From positions 566,565 to 630,564 of the forward strand of contig JAJDCD010000023.1 in the NCBI GenBank assembly GCA_029261035.1: a DNA stretch of 64,000 nucleotides, read 5' to 3'. The translations under genes were made by a program, and so were the position numbers. Shown here one piece after another: positions 44,726 through 54,069 of the stretch (its first letter is position 1; each line of letters opens with the position of its first letter). The notes below the pieces were generated by a model. That model ran no database searches, was not told the DNA's origin, and saw nothing but the letters and a program-made list of their open reading frames with translations. This DNA is from Candidatus Omnitrophota bacterium (lineage in GTDB: Bacteria > Omnitrophota > Omnitrophia > Omnitrophales > JACROU01).

Positions 44726-45640
44726 ATGAAAGTTGTTTTGGCAGGTGGAACAGGTTTTGTTGGAGGGTCACTTTTAAGTGCTTTGATTGCAGAACACCAT
44801 CAAGTTGTTCTTTTGACCCGTAACCTTGAAAAAGCGAAACATTTATCTGGCAATGCGGTTAGTGTGGTTGAGTGGGATGCTAAAAATGGGGGCGACTGGG
44901 AAAAGAGCATTGATTCTTCAGATGTAGTTATTAACTTGTCTGGTGAGTCTGTTGCTAATAAACGGTGGACAGATTCTGTAAAACAAAAAATTTTAGATAG
45001 TCGTGTTAATTCCACTCGAGCTATAGTACATGCAATTTCTAGAGCAGAAAAAAGACCGTCACTTCTTGTGAATGCTTCAGCTATTGGAATTTACGGAAGT
45101 GATCCTGAAAAAAAATTATTAGAAACAACTCCGAAGGGAGAAGGTTTTTTAGCAGACGTTTGTGATTCATGGGAGAAAGAAGCTTCTAAAGCAGAAAATT
45201 TAAGCATTCGTGTTGTGAAACTTCGGATTGGAATTGTTTTAGGAAAAGAAGGTGGTGCTCTTAAACGTATGCTGCCTCCGTTTCAGTTTTTTCTTGGAGG
45301 ACCTTTAGGGAATGGTCTTCAGTGGTTTCCGTGGGTGCATCGGGATGATGTTGTTCGCTCGATACTTTATGTTATGGAGAATAACGAGATTCAAGGGCCT
45401 ATCAATATGGCTGCACCAGAACCTGTTCGTTTGAAAGATTTTTGTAAGGTGTTGGGCAAGGTCTTGCATCGACCTTCATTGTTTCCTGTTCCTATTTTTG
45501 TTTTAAGGCTCATGGTAGGAGATATGGCGGATATGTTAATAGCAAGCCAGAAAATGATTCCTCAAAAGTTAAAAAGCTCTGGTTTTCAATTTAGGTACTC
45601 TCATCTAGAGGATGCCCTACAGGCAATCTTGAAATACTAG
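44726..45640 (+). CDS. TIGR01777-family NAD(P)-binding epimerase (YfcH-like)
   Basis: Protein of 304 residues from ATG 44726, with GGAAGGTG before it (an in-frame GTG at 44717 overlaps this site). It has VVLAGGTGFVGGSLLSALI, NLSGESVANKRWTDSVKQKI, SAIGIYGS and FPWVHRDDVVRSILYVMEN, all diagnostic of the TIGR01777/YfcH/SulA SDR family. The biochemical role of this family is not settled; plant and cyanobacterial members affect cell or plastid division. The sequence gives no further hint. Confidence 0.85.
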   Translation: MKVVLAGGTGFVGGSLLSALIAEHHQVVLLTRNLEKAKHLSGNAVSVVEWDAKNGGDWEKSIDSSDVVINLSGESVANKRWTDSVKQKILDSRVNSTRAIVHAISRAEKRPSLLVNASAIGIYGSDPEKKLLETTPKGEGFLADVCDSWEKEASKAENLSIRVVKLRIGIVLGKEGGALKRMLPPFQFFLGGPLGNGLQWFPWVHRDDVVRSILYVMENNEIQGPINMAAPEPVRLKDFCKVLGKVLHRPSLFPVPIFVLRLMVGDMADMLIASQKMIPQKLKSSGFQFRYSHLEDALQAILKY

Positions 45641-45748
45641 TATTCACAGGCTTTATCAAGAGTTTATTGGCCAAAAGGCCATTTTAGATGTAAACTTAAA
45701 TGCAGAAGGCACTTAAGGAAGAGAAACAAAAAAGAAAGGGTGATTCCT

Positions 45749-46402
45749 ATGGCGAACGAAAAATTTTCAATTAAAGAGGCTATTAGTTACGGTTGGAATG
45801 TTATGAAATCCAACTTAGGATTTTTTATTGGTGCAATGCTTATTGCTGTTGTGGTTAATGTGGTAATTAATATGGTTGCAGAACTGTTTCGTGCTAATAA
45901 CACGGTAATGCTTATCCTTGTTTCTTTGGTTGGTATTGTTATCGGCACAGTCATTGAGATGGGGTTTTTAACCATTGGTTTAAAACTGATCGATAATGCC
46001 AAAGTTTCTTTTAGAGATCTTTTCTCTACTTTTAATTTGGTGGTTAAATATTTACTTGCCTCTATTTTGTATGGACTGATTGTTTTGGGCGGAATGATAC
46101 TATTGATTGTTCCTGGTATTATTTGGGCTATTCAATTTCAATTCTTTTCTCTTGGCGTTATTGAAAAGGGATTAGGTCCTATCGAAGCTTTAAAAGCGAG
46201 TTCCCAATTAACAAAAGGTAAAAAATTGAAAGTTGATCTTTTGCTTTTTGCTTTACTTATTTTAGGTATTAATGCATTAGGTGTATTGGCATTAGGTTTT
46301 GGTTTGTTTATAACGGTTCCGACAACATTAGTTGCTTACGTTTATATTTATCGTAAGTTGCAAGGCCAACCTAGCGCTTCTTCTGAAACACCTGCAGTTT
46401 AA
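45749..46402 (+). CDS. Integral membrane protein, DUF975/YciC-like
   Basis: Protein of 217 residues from ATG 45749, with AAAGGG before it. It starts FSIKEAISYGWNVMKSNLGF, then has about five hydrophobic helices and a PIEALKASSQLTKGKK cytoplasmic loop. This layout resembles the DUF975 / glycerophosphodiesterase membrane-domain families (GWxxxK start, large inner loop). Function is unknown. A hairpin follows 18 bases after the stop. Confidence 0.55.
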   Translation: MANEKFSIKEAISYGWNVMKSNLGFFIGAMLIAVVVNVVINMVAELFRANNTVMLILVSLVGIVIGTVIEMGFLTIGLKLIDNAKVSFRDLFSTFNLVVKYLLASILYGLIVLGGMILLIVPGIIWAIQFQFFSLGVIEKGLGPIEALKASSQLTKGKKLKVDLLLFALLILGINALGVLALGFGLFITVPTTLVAYVYIYRKLQGQPSASSETPAV

Positions 46403-46420
46403 TTGTCTGTCATAGGAAAT

Positions 46421-46450
46421 AAAGTGGTAAACCGAAAGGTTTGCCACTTT
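46421..46450 (+). terminator. Hairpin with GAAA tetraloop
   Basis: The 13-bp stem AAAGTGGTAAACC / GGTTTGCCACTTT (one T-G pair) is closed by a GAAA loop. It ends only 12 bases before the DUF1223 gene start, so it can terminate the upstream membrane-protein gene or modulate expression of the next. Confidence 0.6.
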
Positions 46451-46462
46451 ATCATTCGGCTT

Positions 46463-47215
46463 ATGAAATCTAAAATTAATTTTCTTTTAATTTTCTTTTC
46501 TTTTCTCATCTTATTCTCTGCTACTTCATTTAAAAGTTCTTCACAGCAAACAACGCTTATAGAATTGTACACATCGGAAGGGTGTCATAGTTGTCCGCCG
46601 GCAGATGAGTGGCTGTCTCGTGTTGGGAACGGAAAGAGTTTGTGGAGCGAGTTTGTTCCCGTTGCTTTTCATGTAGATTATTGGGATGCTATCGGTTGGA
46701 AAGATGTTTTTGCTCAATCGAGATTTTCAGATCGGCAGAGAAGGTATGCTTCAAACTGGAATTCTCGTTCTGTTTATACCCCCGGTTTTGTCTTGAATGG
46801 AAAAGAGTGGAGAGGTTTTTTCTCGGGAGATTCTTTGCCAAAAAGAATGGATAGAGAAGTTGGAGTTCTTCAGATTCAGATTCAAGAAGATAATCAATAT
46901 CGCTTTCAGTTTACTCCCACAAAATTAAATCAAAAAAATTATGTTGCTCATATGGCTCTTCTGGGTTCAGGTTTTAAAATCCAAGTGGAGCGGGGAGAAA
47001 ATAGGGGCAAGTTGCTGGAGCACGATTTTGTTGTTGTGGATTTTAAAGAGGAGTCTTTGAAATTAAATGACTCTGACGATTTGATTCATACTTTTATACT
47101 CACTCCTAATACAGAGTTAAAACCAGCTCGATATGCGGTTGTCGCGTGGGTAACGGAGTCTAATGGGTTTGAACCTATTCAAGCTGCCGGAGGCTATTTA
47201 GAAGGTTTGGTGTAA
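46463..47215 (+). CDS. DUF1223 secreted thioredoxin-like protein
   Basis: Protein of 250 residues from ATG 46463, after the hairpin; the frame is open to 46403 but that part is hairpin sequence. An N-terminal hydrophobic signal (INFLLIFFSFLILFSATSF) precedes the family motif TLIELYTSEGCHSCPPADEW, where CHSC is the thioredoxin-like active pair, then AFHVDYWDAIGWKDVF and RQRRYA, all typical of DUF1223. It should work in the periplasm on an unknown disulphide substrate. Confidence 0.85.
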   Translation: MKSKINFLLIFFSFLILFSATSFKSSSQQTTLIELYTSEGCHSCPPADEWLSRVGNGKSLWSEFVPVAFHVDYWDAIGWKDVFAQSRFSDRQRRYASNWNSRSVYTPGFVLNGKEWRGFFSGDSLPKRMDREVGVLQIQIQEDNQYRFQFTPTKLNQKNYVAHMALLGSGFKIQVERGENRGKLLEHDFVVVDFKEESLKLNDSDDLIHTFILTPNTELKPARYAVVAWVTESNGFEPIQAAGGYLEGLV

Positions 47216-47251
47216 AAGTTGAATGCCTTTGATTGTGTGCATTCTAAGATG

Positions 47252-47280
47252 TTGTTTCAAGGATATTGTAACGCTATAAT
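47252..47280 (+). promoter_or_regulatory. Candidate sigma-70 promoter of CbiX-like gene
   Basis: TTGTTT at 47252-47257 and TATAAT at 47275-47280 are separated by 17 bases. The expected transcript start near 47287 gives a 31-base leader that contains the TAGGAGATAG ribosome binding site before ATG 47318. Confidence 0.5.
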
Positions 47281-47317
47281 AAATTTTAAATTGAATTAGA
47301 AAACGTAGGAGATAGAG

Positions 47318-47836
47318 ATGAATACGATTATTGTTCTAGCGATGCACGGAGCGATTCCAAAAAATTTTCCTCAGGATGAAAAAATAGAGTTTCTAAAGTT
47401 ACATTCTCAAATTGAAAATATACCGGAGTCTCAAAGGGTTTCTATTCAAGACCGTCATGATGAGTTAGATAAAAAGATGCGGGAATGGCCTCGTACTATT
47501 GAAAATGACAAATTTCATTTTTCTTCTAATCAGATCGCGGAAGCTTTATCTAAAGAGTCCGGAAATGAAGTTGTGGTTGGGTACAATGAATTTTGTTCCC
47601 CTGACTTAAAAGTAGCTTTAAGAGATTCGGCCTCTAGAGCGGATCAAGTTTTGGTAATGACGCCTATGATGACTCAAGGGGGGATTCATTCCGAAGTGGA
47701 GATCCCGGAAGAAATAGAAAAAGTAAAATTGGAGTTTCCTGATAAACAACTTCATTATGTGTGGCCTTTTGAAGTGGCCGATATTGCTCATTTTTTTACG
47801 GATCAAATTAAAAAGTTTGAGAACACTCACGCTTAA
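47318..47836 (+). CDS. CbiX/SirB-like chelatase
   Basis: Protein of 172 residues of the class II chelatase fold. It begins IIVLAMHGAIPKNFP, with the metal-site His, and the second motif is VLVMTPMMTQGGIHSEVEIPEEIE with the other His. One-domain members (CbiX-S, SirB) insert cobalt or iron into sirohydrochlorin. An iron-inserting role would supply siroheme to the sulfite reductase at 10719, but the two genes are 35 kb apart, so this is inference. It is followed 18 bases later by the small membrane-protein gene. Confidence 0.7.
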   Translation: MNTIIVLAMHGAIPKNFPQDEKIEFLKLHSQIENIPESQRVSIQDRHDELDKKMREWPRTIENDKFHFSSNQIAEALSKESGNEVVVGYNEFCSPDLKVALRDSASRADQVLVMTPMMTQGGIHSEVEIPEEIEKVKLEFPDKQLHYVWPFEVADIAHFFTDQIKKFENTHA

Positions 47837-47854
47837 ATAGAATGGAGGCTGAAG

Positions 47855-48223
47855 GTGTCCAAAGATAAAGAATGTTTTATGAACATTGGCCCTAAAGAAC
47901 AAAAGAAACGTCTTTTGATGGGGCTTGTGATGTCTTTTTTGGTTGCTCTATCCTTCTTTCTTTTAATGCCCTATACCGAAGTGAGTAAAGTTTCTCGTTT
48001 AACTTTATTTTTTCCTATTTACATGGCTTTTCTTTGTTTCTTCCAAGTTAAAGCGAAAACATGTGTTATTTTTGCTTTAAAAGGACTTATGAATGTGGAT
48101 GATGAGTTGAGGGTAATTCAGAATGAAGAAGCAAAGCAACAAGCGATGAAACAAGCTTATGCAGTTTTTGTGCAATCTTTTATTGCATCTTTCATTTTAA
48201 CTTTTGTCTTATGTTTGCTTTAA
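47855..48223 (+). CDS. Small unrecognised membrane protein
   Basis: Protein of 122 residues starting at GTG with GGAGGCTGAAG upstream. It has two adjacent hydrophobic helices (MGLVMSFLVALSFFLLM and LTLFFPIYMAFLCFFQV), a charged middle (DDELRVIQNEEAKQQAMKQA) and a C-terminal helix (FIASFILTFVLCLL). Two cysteines lie in the first and middle parts. I do not recognise the family. It lies between the chelatase and the amidotransferase genes in a compact row. Confidence 0.5.
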   Translation: MSKDKECFMNIGPKEQKKRLLMGLVMSFLVALSFFLLMPYTEVSKVSRLTLFFPIYMAFLCFFQVKAKTCVIFALKGLMNVDDELRVIQNEEAKQQAMKQAYAVFVQSFIASFILTFVLCLL

Positions 48224-48242
48224 ACGAGATCAAAGCTACTTT

Positions 48243-48959
48243 ATGAAAATCCATTATCTACAACATGTTTTATTTGAAGATGCAGCTCATATTGAAGTGT
48301 GGGCTAAGGAGTGGAATATTCCTGTGTCTCGGACTCAGTTATTTCTTGAAGACTTCACATTCCCTTCTGTAGATTCTTTTGATTGGCTTATCATCATGGG
48401 AGGTCCCATGAATATATATGAAGAAGCAAATTATCCTTGGTTGAAGCAAGAGAAAGAATTTATTAAAAGAGCTATTGATTCAAAAAAGTTTGTATTAGGT
48501 ATTTGTTTAGGCGCGCAGTTAATAGCGGATGTTTTGGGGGCTCGAGTTACTAAGAATGAAGAAAAGGAAATAGGTTGGTTTCCTGTTAATCAAATGGACT
48601 CGACATCCTCTGTTCTATTTCAGAATTGTCCTGAATCGTTTATGGCATTTCATTGGCACGGAGATGCTTTTCATATTCCTGAGGAGGCCTTTCATTCAGC
48701 TAAAAGCCAGATATGTTTGAATCAAGCGTTTGAATATAAAAAAAGAGTTTTTGGCCTTCAGTTTCATTTAGAGTCCACCCGTGAAAGCATCCAAAAATTA
48801 ATAGCTCATTGTAATGATGAGCTTATAGAAGCGCGTTACATTCAGTCACAAGAGAAAATGATGGAGCAGATAGATTATTGTGAAGAGATACATCAGTGGA
48901 ACGAGCAGATTTTAAATAATATTTTAAAAGAGGGAACCAATAGTGAGGTTCTTGCGTAG
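48243..48959 (+). CDS. Type 1 glutamine amidotransferase (GuaA-like GATase)
   Basis: Protein of 238 residues from ATG 48243, chosen because the frame before it overlaps the upstream gene. The nucleophile lies in VLGICLGAQLIADVLG, the oxyanion Gly pair in IIMGGPMNIYEE, and the catalytic His-x-Glu in FGLQFHLES. It is a stand-alone class I GATase; relatives act on gamma-glutamyl compounds or feed ammonia to synthetases, and no partner synthetase is near. Substrate unknown. gdhA follows 39 bases later. Confidence 0.75.
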   Translation: MKIHYLQHVLFEDAAHIEVWAKEWNIPVSRTQLFLEDFTFPSVDSFDWLIIMGGPMNIYEEANYPWLKQEKEFIKRAIDSKKFVLGICLGAQLIADVLGARVTKNEEKEIGWFPVNQMDSTSSVLFQNCPESFMAFHWHGDAFHIPEEAFHSAKSQICLNQAFEYKKRVFGLQFHLESTRESIQKLIAHCNDELIEARYIQSQEKMMEQIDYCEEIHQWNEQILNNILKEGTNSEVLA

Positions 48960-48998
48960 AACAAGTATATTGAATTAATTAAATTTAAGGAGAAAGCC

Positions 48999-50285
48999 AT
49001 GTCTGAAACACTTTTTTCTGGAGCAAGTCAGCGGTTAGATGCTGCGGTAAAGCACACCAAAATTTCGGAAGATACGATTGAGCGATTGAAGTACCCAAAA
49101 TCAACAATTAAAGTTTCGATTCCAGTTCGTATGGATAATGGAGAGCTGAAAGTTTTTGAAGGTTATCGTGTTAGGTACGATGACACAAGAGGTCCTGCTA
49201 AGGGTGGGATTCGTTTTCATCCGAATGTGTCGGTGGATGAAGTGCAGTCTCTTGCTTTTTGGATGACATTTAAGTGTGCCGCTGTCAATATTCCTTTTGG
49301 AGGAGGAAAGGGTGGGATTACAGTTAATCCAAAAGAGCTTTCTTTGGCTGAAGTTGAAAGATTAAGTCGTGGGTATATTAATGCAGTTGCTGATTTTATT
49401 GGTCCTGACATCGATATCCCAGCTCCGGATGTTTATACCAATCAAATGATTATGGGTTGGATGATGGATCAATATAGCGTAATCAAACGTCATATTGTTC
49501 CTGGAGTTATTACAGGAAAGCCTATTGCGATGGGAGGAAGTTTAGGTCGAGAAACAGCAACGGCAATGGGTGCTTTTTATGTGATGCAAAATATGTTACC
49601 CAAATTTAAAAAAGAGCCTAAATCCACAACAGTGGCTGTTCAGGGATTTGGAAATGCCGGATCTATTTTAGCAGAACTTCTTTTTGATGCAGGCTATAAA
49701 GTAGTTGCTGTCAGTGATTCTAAAGGTGGAATCTATTCCAAAGATGGGCTTAATATTCCAAGCGTAAAGAAGACAAAAGCAGAAACTCGAAAACTCGAAG
49801 CTGTTTATTGCGAAGGGTCTGTTTGTAATTTAGTGGATCATGAAAAGATTTCTAATGAAGAGTTGTTGGAGTTGGATGTGGATGTTTTAGTGCCAGCAGC
49901 ATTAGAAAATCAAATTACTAAAGAAAATGCAGATAGAATTAAAGCGCCTTATATATTTGAAGTAGCGAATGGGCCGACAACACCTGAAGCGGATGCTGTT
50001 CTTGAATCGAAAGGAATTAAAGTGATTCCGGATATTTTAACGAATGCGGGCGGTGTAACTGTTAGTTATTTTGAATGGGTTCAAAATAGAATGGGTTATT
50101 ATTGGTCTGAAGAAGAGGTGAACACAAAGCTAAAAGAAAAAATGATTCCAGAAACAGAAAGTATATGGAATATTGCACAAGAGAAAAAGATTTCTTTTAG
50201 AACAGCAGCATATGTTCATGCTTTGGATCGGATTGAATTGGCGGTTAATGCAAAGGGTGTTAAAAGTCATTTCGAGAAGGTGTAA
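48999..50285 (+). CDS. gdhA: Glutamate dehydrogenase
   Basis: Protein of 428 residues, hexameric GDH (class I, about 420-450 residues). The glutamate site is in KGGIRFHPNVSVDEVQSLAFWM and FGGGKGGITVNPKELS (catalytic Lys), and the NAD(P) site in VAVQGFGNAGSILAELLF. It interconverts glutamate and 2-oxoglutarate + ammonia, tying nitrogen to the KOR reaction. VSDSKGGIYSKDG after the Rossmann fold, with Asp at the 2' ribose position, hints at NAD+ preference. It has TAAGGAG upstream and a REP-like repeat downstream. Confidence 0.93.
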   Translation: MSETLFSGASQRLDAAVKHTKISEDTIERLKYPKSTIKVSIPVRMDNGELKVFEGYRVRYDDTRGPAKGGIRFHPNVSVDEVQSLAFWMTFKCAAVNIPFGGGKGGITVNPKELSLAEVERLSRGYINAVADFIGPDIDIPAPDVYTNQMIMGWMMDQYSVIKRHIVPGVITGKPIAMGGSLGRETATAMGAFYVMQNMLPKFKKEPKSTTVAVQGFGNAGSILAELLFDAGYKVVAVSDSKGGIYSKDGLNIPSVKKTKAETRKLEAVYCEGSVCNLVDHEKISNEELLELDVDVLVPAALENQITKENADRIKAPYIFEVANGPTTPEADAVLESKGIKVIPDILTNAGGVTVSYFEWVQNRMGYYWSEEEVNTKLKEKMIPETESIWNIAQEKKISFRTAAYVHALDRIELAVNAKGVKSHFEKV

Positions 50286-50293
50286 AAAGGTGG

Positions 50294-50388
50294 TTTGTCA
50301 TTCTGAGGAGCATAGCGACGAAGAATCTATGATGTTTAAGTTTGCTACTCCTTTGTCAGAGATCCTTCTCTCGGCTCAGGATGACAAA
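50294..50388. repeat. REP-like repeat, family D
   Basis: TTTGTCATTCTGAGGAG plus GCGACGAAGAATCT on the left pairs with AGATCCTTCTC and GGCTCAGGATGACAAA on the right. The 95-base palindromic unit fills the gap between convergent gdhA and attH and could act as a terminator for both. Related copies lie at 38836, 57491, 58277 and 59491. Confidence 0.75.
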
Positions 50389-50393
50389 TGACA

Positions 50394-51497
50394 TTAAATG
50401 GATTTTTTATCATATCCCACTAGTTCTGCGTAGGCATTCCCTTTGATCTTTTTGCCCCTTATTCTTCCTTCAACCTTGCAACGTCCTTCCCAATAGGTGA
50501 TGCCTGTAGATTTTGTTGTGATCATTTCTTGTTCTTTAACTGTAGGAGTTACAATGCAATGAAGGCCTTCGCTGGGAATAGAAATCTGCCAGGTTGAAGG
50601 GTAGGTGATGCCTGTCTTTTCGCTCTTCCACGATTCTAGTGGGTAGATTTGGAATTCGTTCTGATTTAAATTTCTTTTTACACCATCGCTGTAAATCCAA
50701 GTGCCAGCAGAATAAGTGTTGGGAAGTCCGTCTTCGTTTCTTACTTGATAGACAAGAAGCTCTTCGTTGTTGTCGAGCTGTAAAGCAAACCAGTCCCAAC
50801 CAGGCAAATCTTTTTCTAATTGAGAGCTTGAAAACTCGTGGTCCATCCAAGCGCTTGCATTTTCAATTTTGTATTTCTTATCCTTAATTCTTATAGTTCC
50901 TTTTCCTTCTAAGCGTGTGATGGAAGTGTAATAAGATGAAAGTGCTTTGTTGGGATGTTTCTGACTAAAGCCATTCTCTCCGTTTAGTACCAGAGGTTTT
51001 GCTTGGTCTAGGTTGAGCATTAAACTGAAATCATCATGGTTTGCTCTTAAAAATAAGTTTTCTCCAATAAACCGAGCATCCCAACCTCCGAGCCACAGAT
51101 TTAATTTTGTTTCACTTGCACCAGCATCATCAAAAGTACCCCGGCTCATTTTTTCTGTGAAGTAGAATTTCTTGTTTTTGTCATCTGTAATAGCAAAGTG
51201 TCCTAAATAAATAGAACGTAAAGTCCAAGGGGATGGGGCTGAGAGAGAATCGTCTGAGTTAATGCCAACCCTAAAAAAACTAACTTCAAATCCAAAAGTT
51301 CTTTTTCGTGTTGTCTCAAGATGTCCTGTAAAGTACCACCATTCGGTTGCGTATTTAGAATGCGCCCCATGATCTTTAGGAAATTTTAGTTCATAGCCTT
51401 TTCGTACTGTTTCGAAGGAAGTGCTAGAGAGAGCGGGAGAGGTTGTGAAAAGCAATCCCAATAATAGAATAAAGGTGCAACACCCGAGTTTATTCAT
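50394..51497 (-). CDS. AttH/CrtC-like lipocalin-fold secreted protein
   Basis: Protein of 367 residues from ATG 51497, with GGAAAGG upstream, overlapping the permease stop by eight bases. A signal peptide ends near SPALSS. The family signature KYATEWWYFTGHLETTRKR is followed by MDHEFSSSQLEKDLPGWDWF and GTWIYSDGVKRNL, typical of AttH / carotenoid hydratase-like double lipocalins. It is encoded with an ABC ATPase and FtsX-like permease, as in AttEFGH clusters, so it is likely a periplasmic carrier or enzyme for a hydrophobic molecule exported by them. The ligand is unknown. Confidence 0.8.
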   Translation of the reverse strand: MNKLGCCTFILLLGLLFTTSPALSSTSFETVRKGYELKFPKDHGAHSKYATEWWYFTGHLETTRKRTFGFEVSFFRVGINSDDSLSAPSPWTLRSIYLGHFAITDDKNKKFYFTEKMSRGTFDDAGASETKLNLWLGGWDARFIGENLFLRANHDDFSLMLNLDQAKPLVLNGENGFSQKHPNKALSSYYTSITRLEGKGTIRIKDKKYKIENASAWMDHEFSSSQLEKDLPGWDWFALQLDNNEELLVYQVRNEDGLPNTYSAGTWIYSDGVKRNLNQNEFQIYPLESWKSEKTGITYPSTWQISIPSEGLHCIVTPTVKEQEMITTKSTGITYWEGRCKVEGRIRGKKIKGNAYAELVGYDKKSI

Positions 51498-54057
51498 AAT
51501 GAAGTACCTTTCCATCGATCTTACGGGCTATAAAAAGTCCTGGAAAAAACCCGGCAAGGAAGGAGATGGCTGTTGCTCCGATAGAAGTTGATATAAGTAA
51601 AATCCAAGGGATTTGAAAACTCACACTCCACCCAAAGAAGAATTTGTTTACAACAAAAATTAACAAAAATGCCAAGCAAAAACCGAGTCCAATGCCACTT
51701 ATCAGAGAAGTAGTCCCAATAAATAAAGATTCAGACGTAATCATTTTAATCAACGAAAGGTTACTGGAACCAATAGCACGCATAACTCCAAACTCTCTTG
51801 TTCTTTCCATCATGAGCATAAGAACAGAATTTAAAATGGTAAATCCAGAAATGATTAAAGCGATAAATTGAAGTGAGTAAGTAATTTTGAAGGTGTCATC
51901 AAAAATCTTTAATACTTCATTTCTTAATGTCTGGTTGTTTCGAACCAGTAAATACTCTTCAGAAAATGTTTTTTGAATTTCTTTCGAGAGAACACTAGCA
52001 GAGTAGCCTTCTTTGAGATAGAGGGCCATTCCTTGTTTTTGAGATTGATTGGTTAGACGTTTAAAATAAGTGTCTGGAACGAGTATAACCCCTTGGTCTG
52101 AAGAGTAGTCATAAAAAATGTTAACCACTTTTCCTACTAAGTACTCATCATTGCCTGGGATGAATAATTGGTCTCCTATTTTAATATTAAATCGATTGGC
52201 ATATGGTTCGGAAACAAGGCAGATATTTTCTTCGGAAAGAGTGTCTTTGAATTGATCCATAGACATTTTCTTTTTCAGCAGAAGTCGATCGTGCTTTTTG
52301 AGGATTTCAAATCGAACTCCTTCTAATTTAATTTCACGGTTATCTTGAATTATTTTTTGTGTTGAAACCCAATCATAATCTTCAACTCCAGGATGGTTTT
52401 GTAAATAAGTTATAATTTTTTCTGGGATATAACCTCCTTTACGACCATCAATGGCGTAGGCAGTGCTAACAAAAATATCTGCTTTAGTTGCGTGGTGAAT
52501 CCAATTGTCGACTGTATTTCTAAAACTTAAGATCATCATAGACACTCCTATAAACATACCAATGGCAATCGTCATGGCAGCAATGGCAGCAGCGTTTCTC
52601 TTTAGAGTCATACGAATGTGATCCATTGCTAAATGAAGTTCGAGGCCAATGAGTTTCCCTAAAACCTTTTTGCATAAAAGAATGGAGGCGCTTAAAAAAG
52701 CAGGAATTAGAAGGCAAACCCCTATAACGAGAAGTACTGGGGATACAAAACCCATTAAAAGATGGATGTTTAAGAGTTCTTGCTTAGCAAAAATAACTGC
52801 AAGAGTTAGAAAAACTCCTGACAGAATTGTGAGAGGCCAAATCCAAGAGTTGAATTTAGTTTCGATGTTTTGGTAGCTAAAACTTTCTCGAGGTGGGATT
52901 TTGAAAATATCAATGCTGGGTAGAAGGCTTGCCATGCAAGCAACAGAGGGTCCTAATAAGAGGCTTTTAATTATTAAAGAAGGGCTTAGGTGAACTTCAC
53001 TGATTTCTATAGGTAAATATAAAGTAGAGAAGCTTTGGCTGATCCATTGAATGCAAGTAAAGGAAAAGAGGTATCCCAAGCCGATGCCGAGCCCAGAAGC
53101 AATGAGTCCTGTTAAAATGCTTTCCATCGTTATTAGCCAGAACAAAGTTTGAGGTCTTTCTCCTAAACAAAGCAGAATACCCATTTCTTTTTTTCGCTTT
53201 AATACGTTGTAGCTTACAATATTATATATTAATAAAAAAGCAACCAGCAATGAAATGCAGGATAAAAAGTTGAGGTTAAGTTGATAGGCTTGAGTCATCT
53301 TGACAGCTTGTTCGTTTTTTTCTTCGTCACTATAGAGTTTTCCAACCCCTTGCATTAAATGCTGAATTTCTTCTTTGACGGTACCCTTATTTGTTCCAGA
53401 TTTTGTTTCAATATCAAGCGTGTCGACATATCCGTAGTCTTGAAAGAGGTCTTGATAGTGAGCTATGTCTGTAATAATAATTTTTCCTCCAAAAGCTTCT
53501 GCAATGCCTTCTTCTGGTAGAGTGGACACAATCTCTAGAGACTTCTTTTTTGTATTAACAAGGATCGAAAAGGGGTTGTCTTGGGTTAGGTCGAACAGAG
53601 ATTTAGAAGCGAATACTTTTCTTGAGTTCCTGAGCACATCAATGGTTTGGTAGCGTTGGTCTTTATTTTGAAAAACATCCCAATATTGAAGAGTTGGATT
53701 ATTGACAAGGTCAACACCCACCACCTGAACCATTCCTAGACGGTTGCCTTTAGAAAAAGCTTGTACAAATTGGCTGCTACGAGGGGATACCGTGTCTACA
53801 CTTACCATATTTTTTATTTGAGCAATAAGTTTTTCTGGAATGCCAGCAGAAGTGCCATGGACCGTTAATCCGCTTCTGCCTGCTAGTTTTTGTGTGGAGT
53901 AGCTAAAGCTTTCAAAAGCATTTTGGTTTGCCAAATGGATGGAAACAAAAACCGCAATGCCCAAAGTCATGCCAAAAAGGGCTAAAAAAGATTTAAACTT
54001 ATCATTTTTTATATGGGAAAGAGAGAGTGTCTTAAAAAGTCTAAATAATTTTATCAT
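51490..54057 (-). CDS. FtsX-like ABC transporter permease (AttFG-like, fused)
   Basis: Protein of 855 residues with two FtsX permease modules. An N-terminal helix and MacB-like periplasmic domain (about 20-265) are followed by helices near 265-450, then a second periplasmic domain and helices near 740-850. The EFGVMRAIGSSNLSLIKMI and KKEMGILLCLGERPQTLFWL loops are typical MacB/LolC elements contacting the ATPase. In AttEFGH-type systems two permeases occur; here one long chain does both. It likely extracts lipidic or protein cargo from the membrane rather than importing. It lies 12 bases after the ATPase gene. Confidence 0.8.
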   Translation of the reverse strand: MIKLFRLFKTLSLSHIKNDKFKSFLALFGMTLGIAVFVSIHLANQNAFESFSYSTQKLAGRSGLTVHGTSAGIPEKLIAQIKNMVSVDTVSPRSSQFVQAFSKGNRLGMVQVVGVDLVNNPTLQYWDVFQNKDQRYQTIDVLRNSRKVFASKSLFDLTQDNPFSILVNTKKKSLEIVSTLPEEGIAEAFGGKIIITDIAHYQDLFQDYGYVDTLDIETKSGTNKGTVKEEIQHLMQGVGKLYSDEEKNEQAVKMTQAYQLNLNFLSCISLLVAFLLIYNIVSYNVLKRKKEMGILLCLGERPQTLFWLITMESILTGLIASGLGIGLGYLFSFTCIQWISQSFSTLYLPIEISEVHLSPSLIIKSLLLGPSVACMASLLPSIDIFKIPPRESFSYQNIETKFNSWIWPLTILSGVFLTLAVIFAKQELLNIHLLMGFVSPVLLVIGVCLLIPAFLSASILLCKKVLGKLIGLELHLAMDHIRMTLKRNAAAIAAMTIAIGMFIGVSMMILSFRNTVDNWIHHATKADIFVSTAYAIDGRKGGYIPEKIITYLQNHPGVEDYDWVSTQKIIQDNREIKLEGVRFEILKKHDRLLLKKKMSMDQFKDTLSEENICLVSEPYANRFNIKIGDQLFIPGNDEYLVGKVVNIFYDYSSDQGVILVPDTYFKRLTNQSQKQGMALYLKEGYSASVLSKEIQKTFSEEYLLVRNNQTLRNEVLKIFDDTFKITYSLQFIALIISGFTILNSVLMLMMERTREFGVMRAIGSSNLSLIKMITSESLFIGTTSLISGIGLGFCLAFLLIFVVNKFFFGWSVSFQIPWILLISTSIGATAISFLAGFFPGLFIARKIDGKVLHYE

Positions 54058-54069
54058 GAGGTTTCAGGG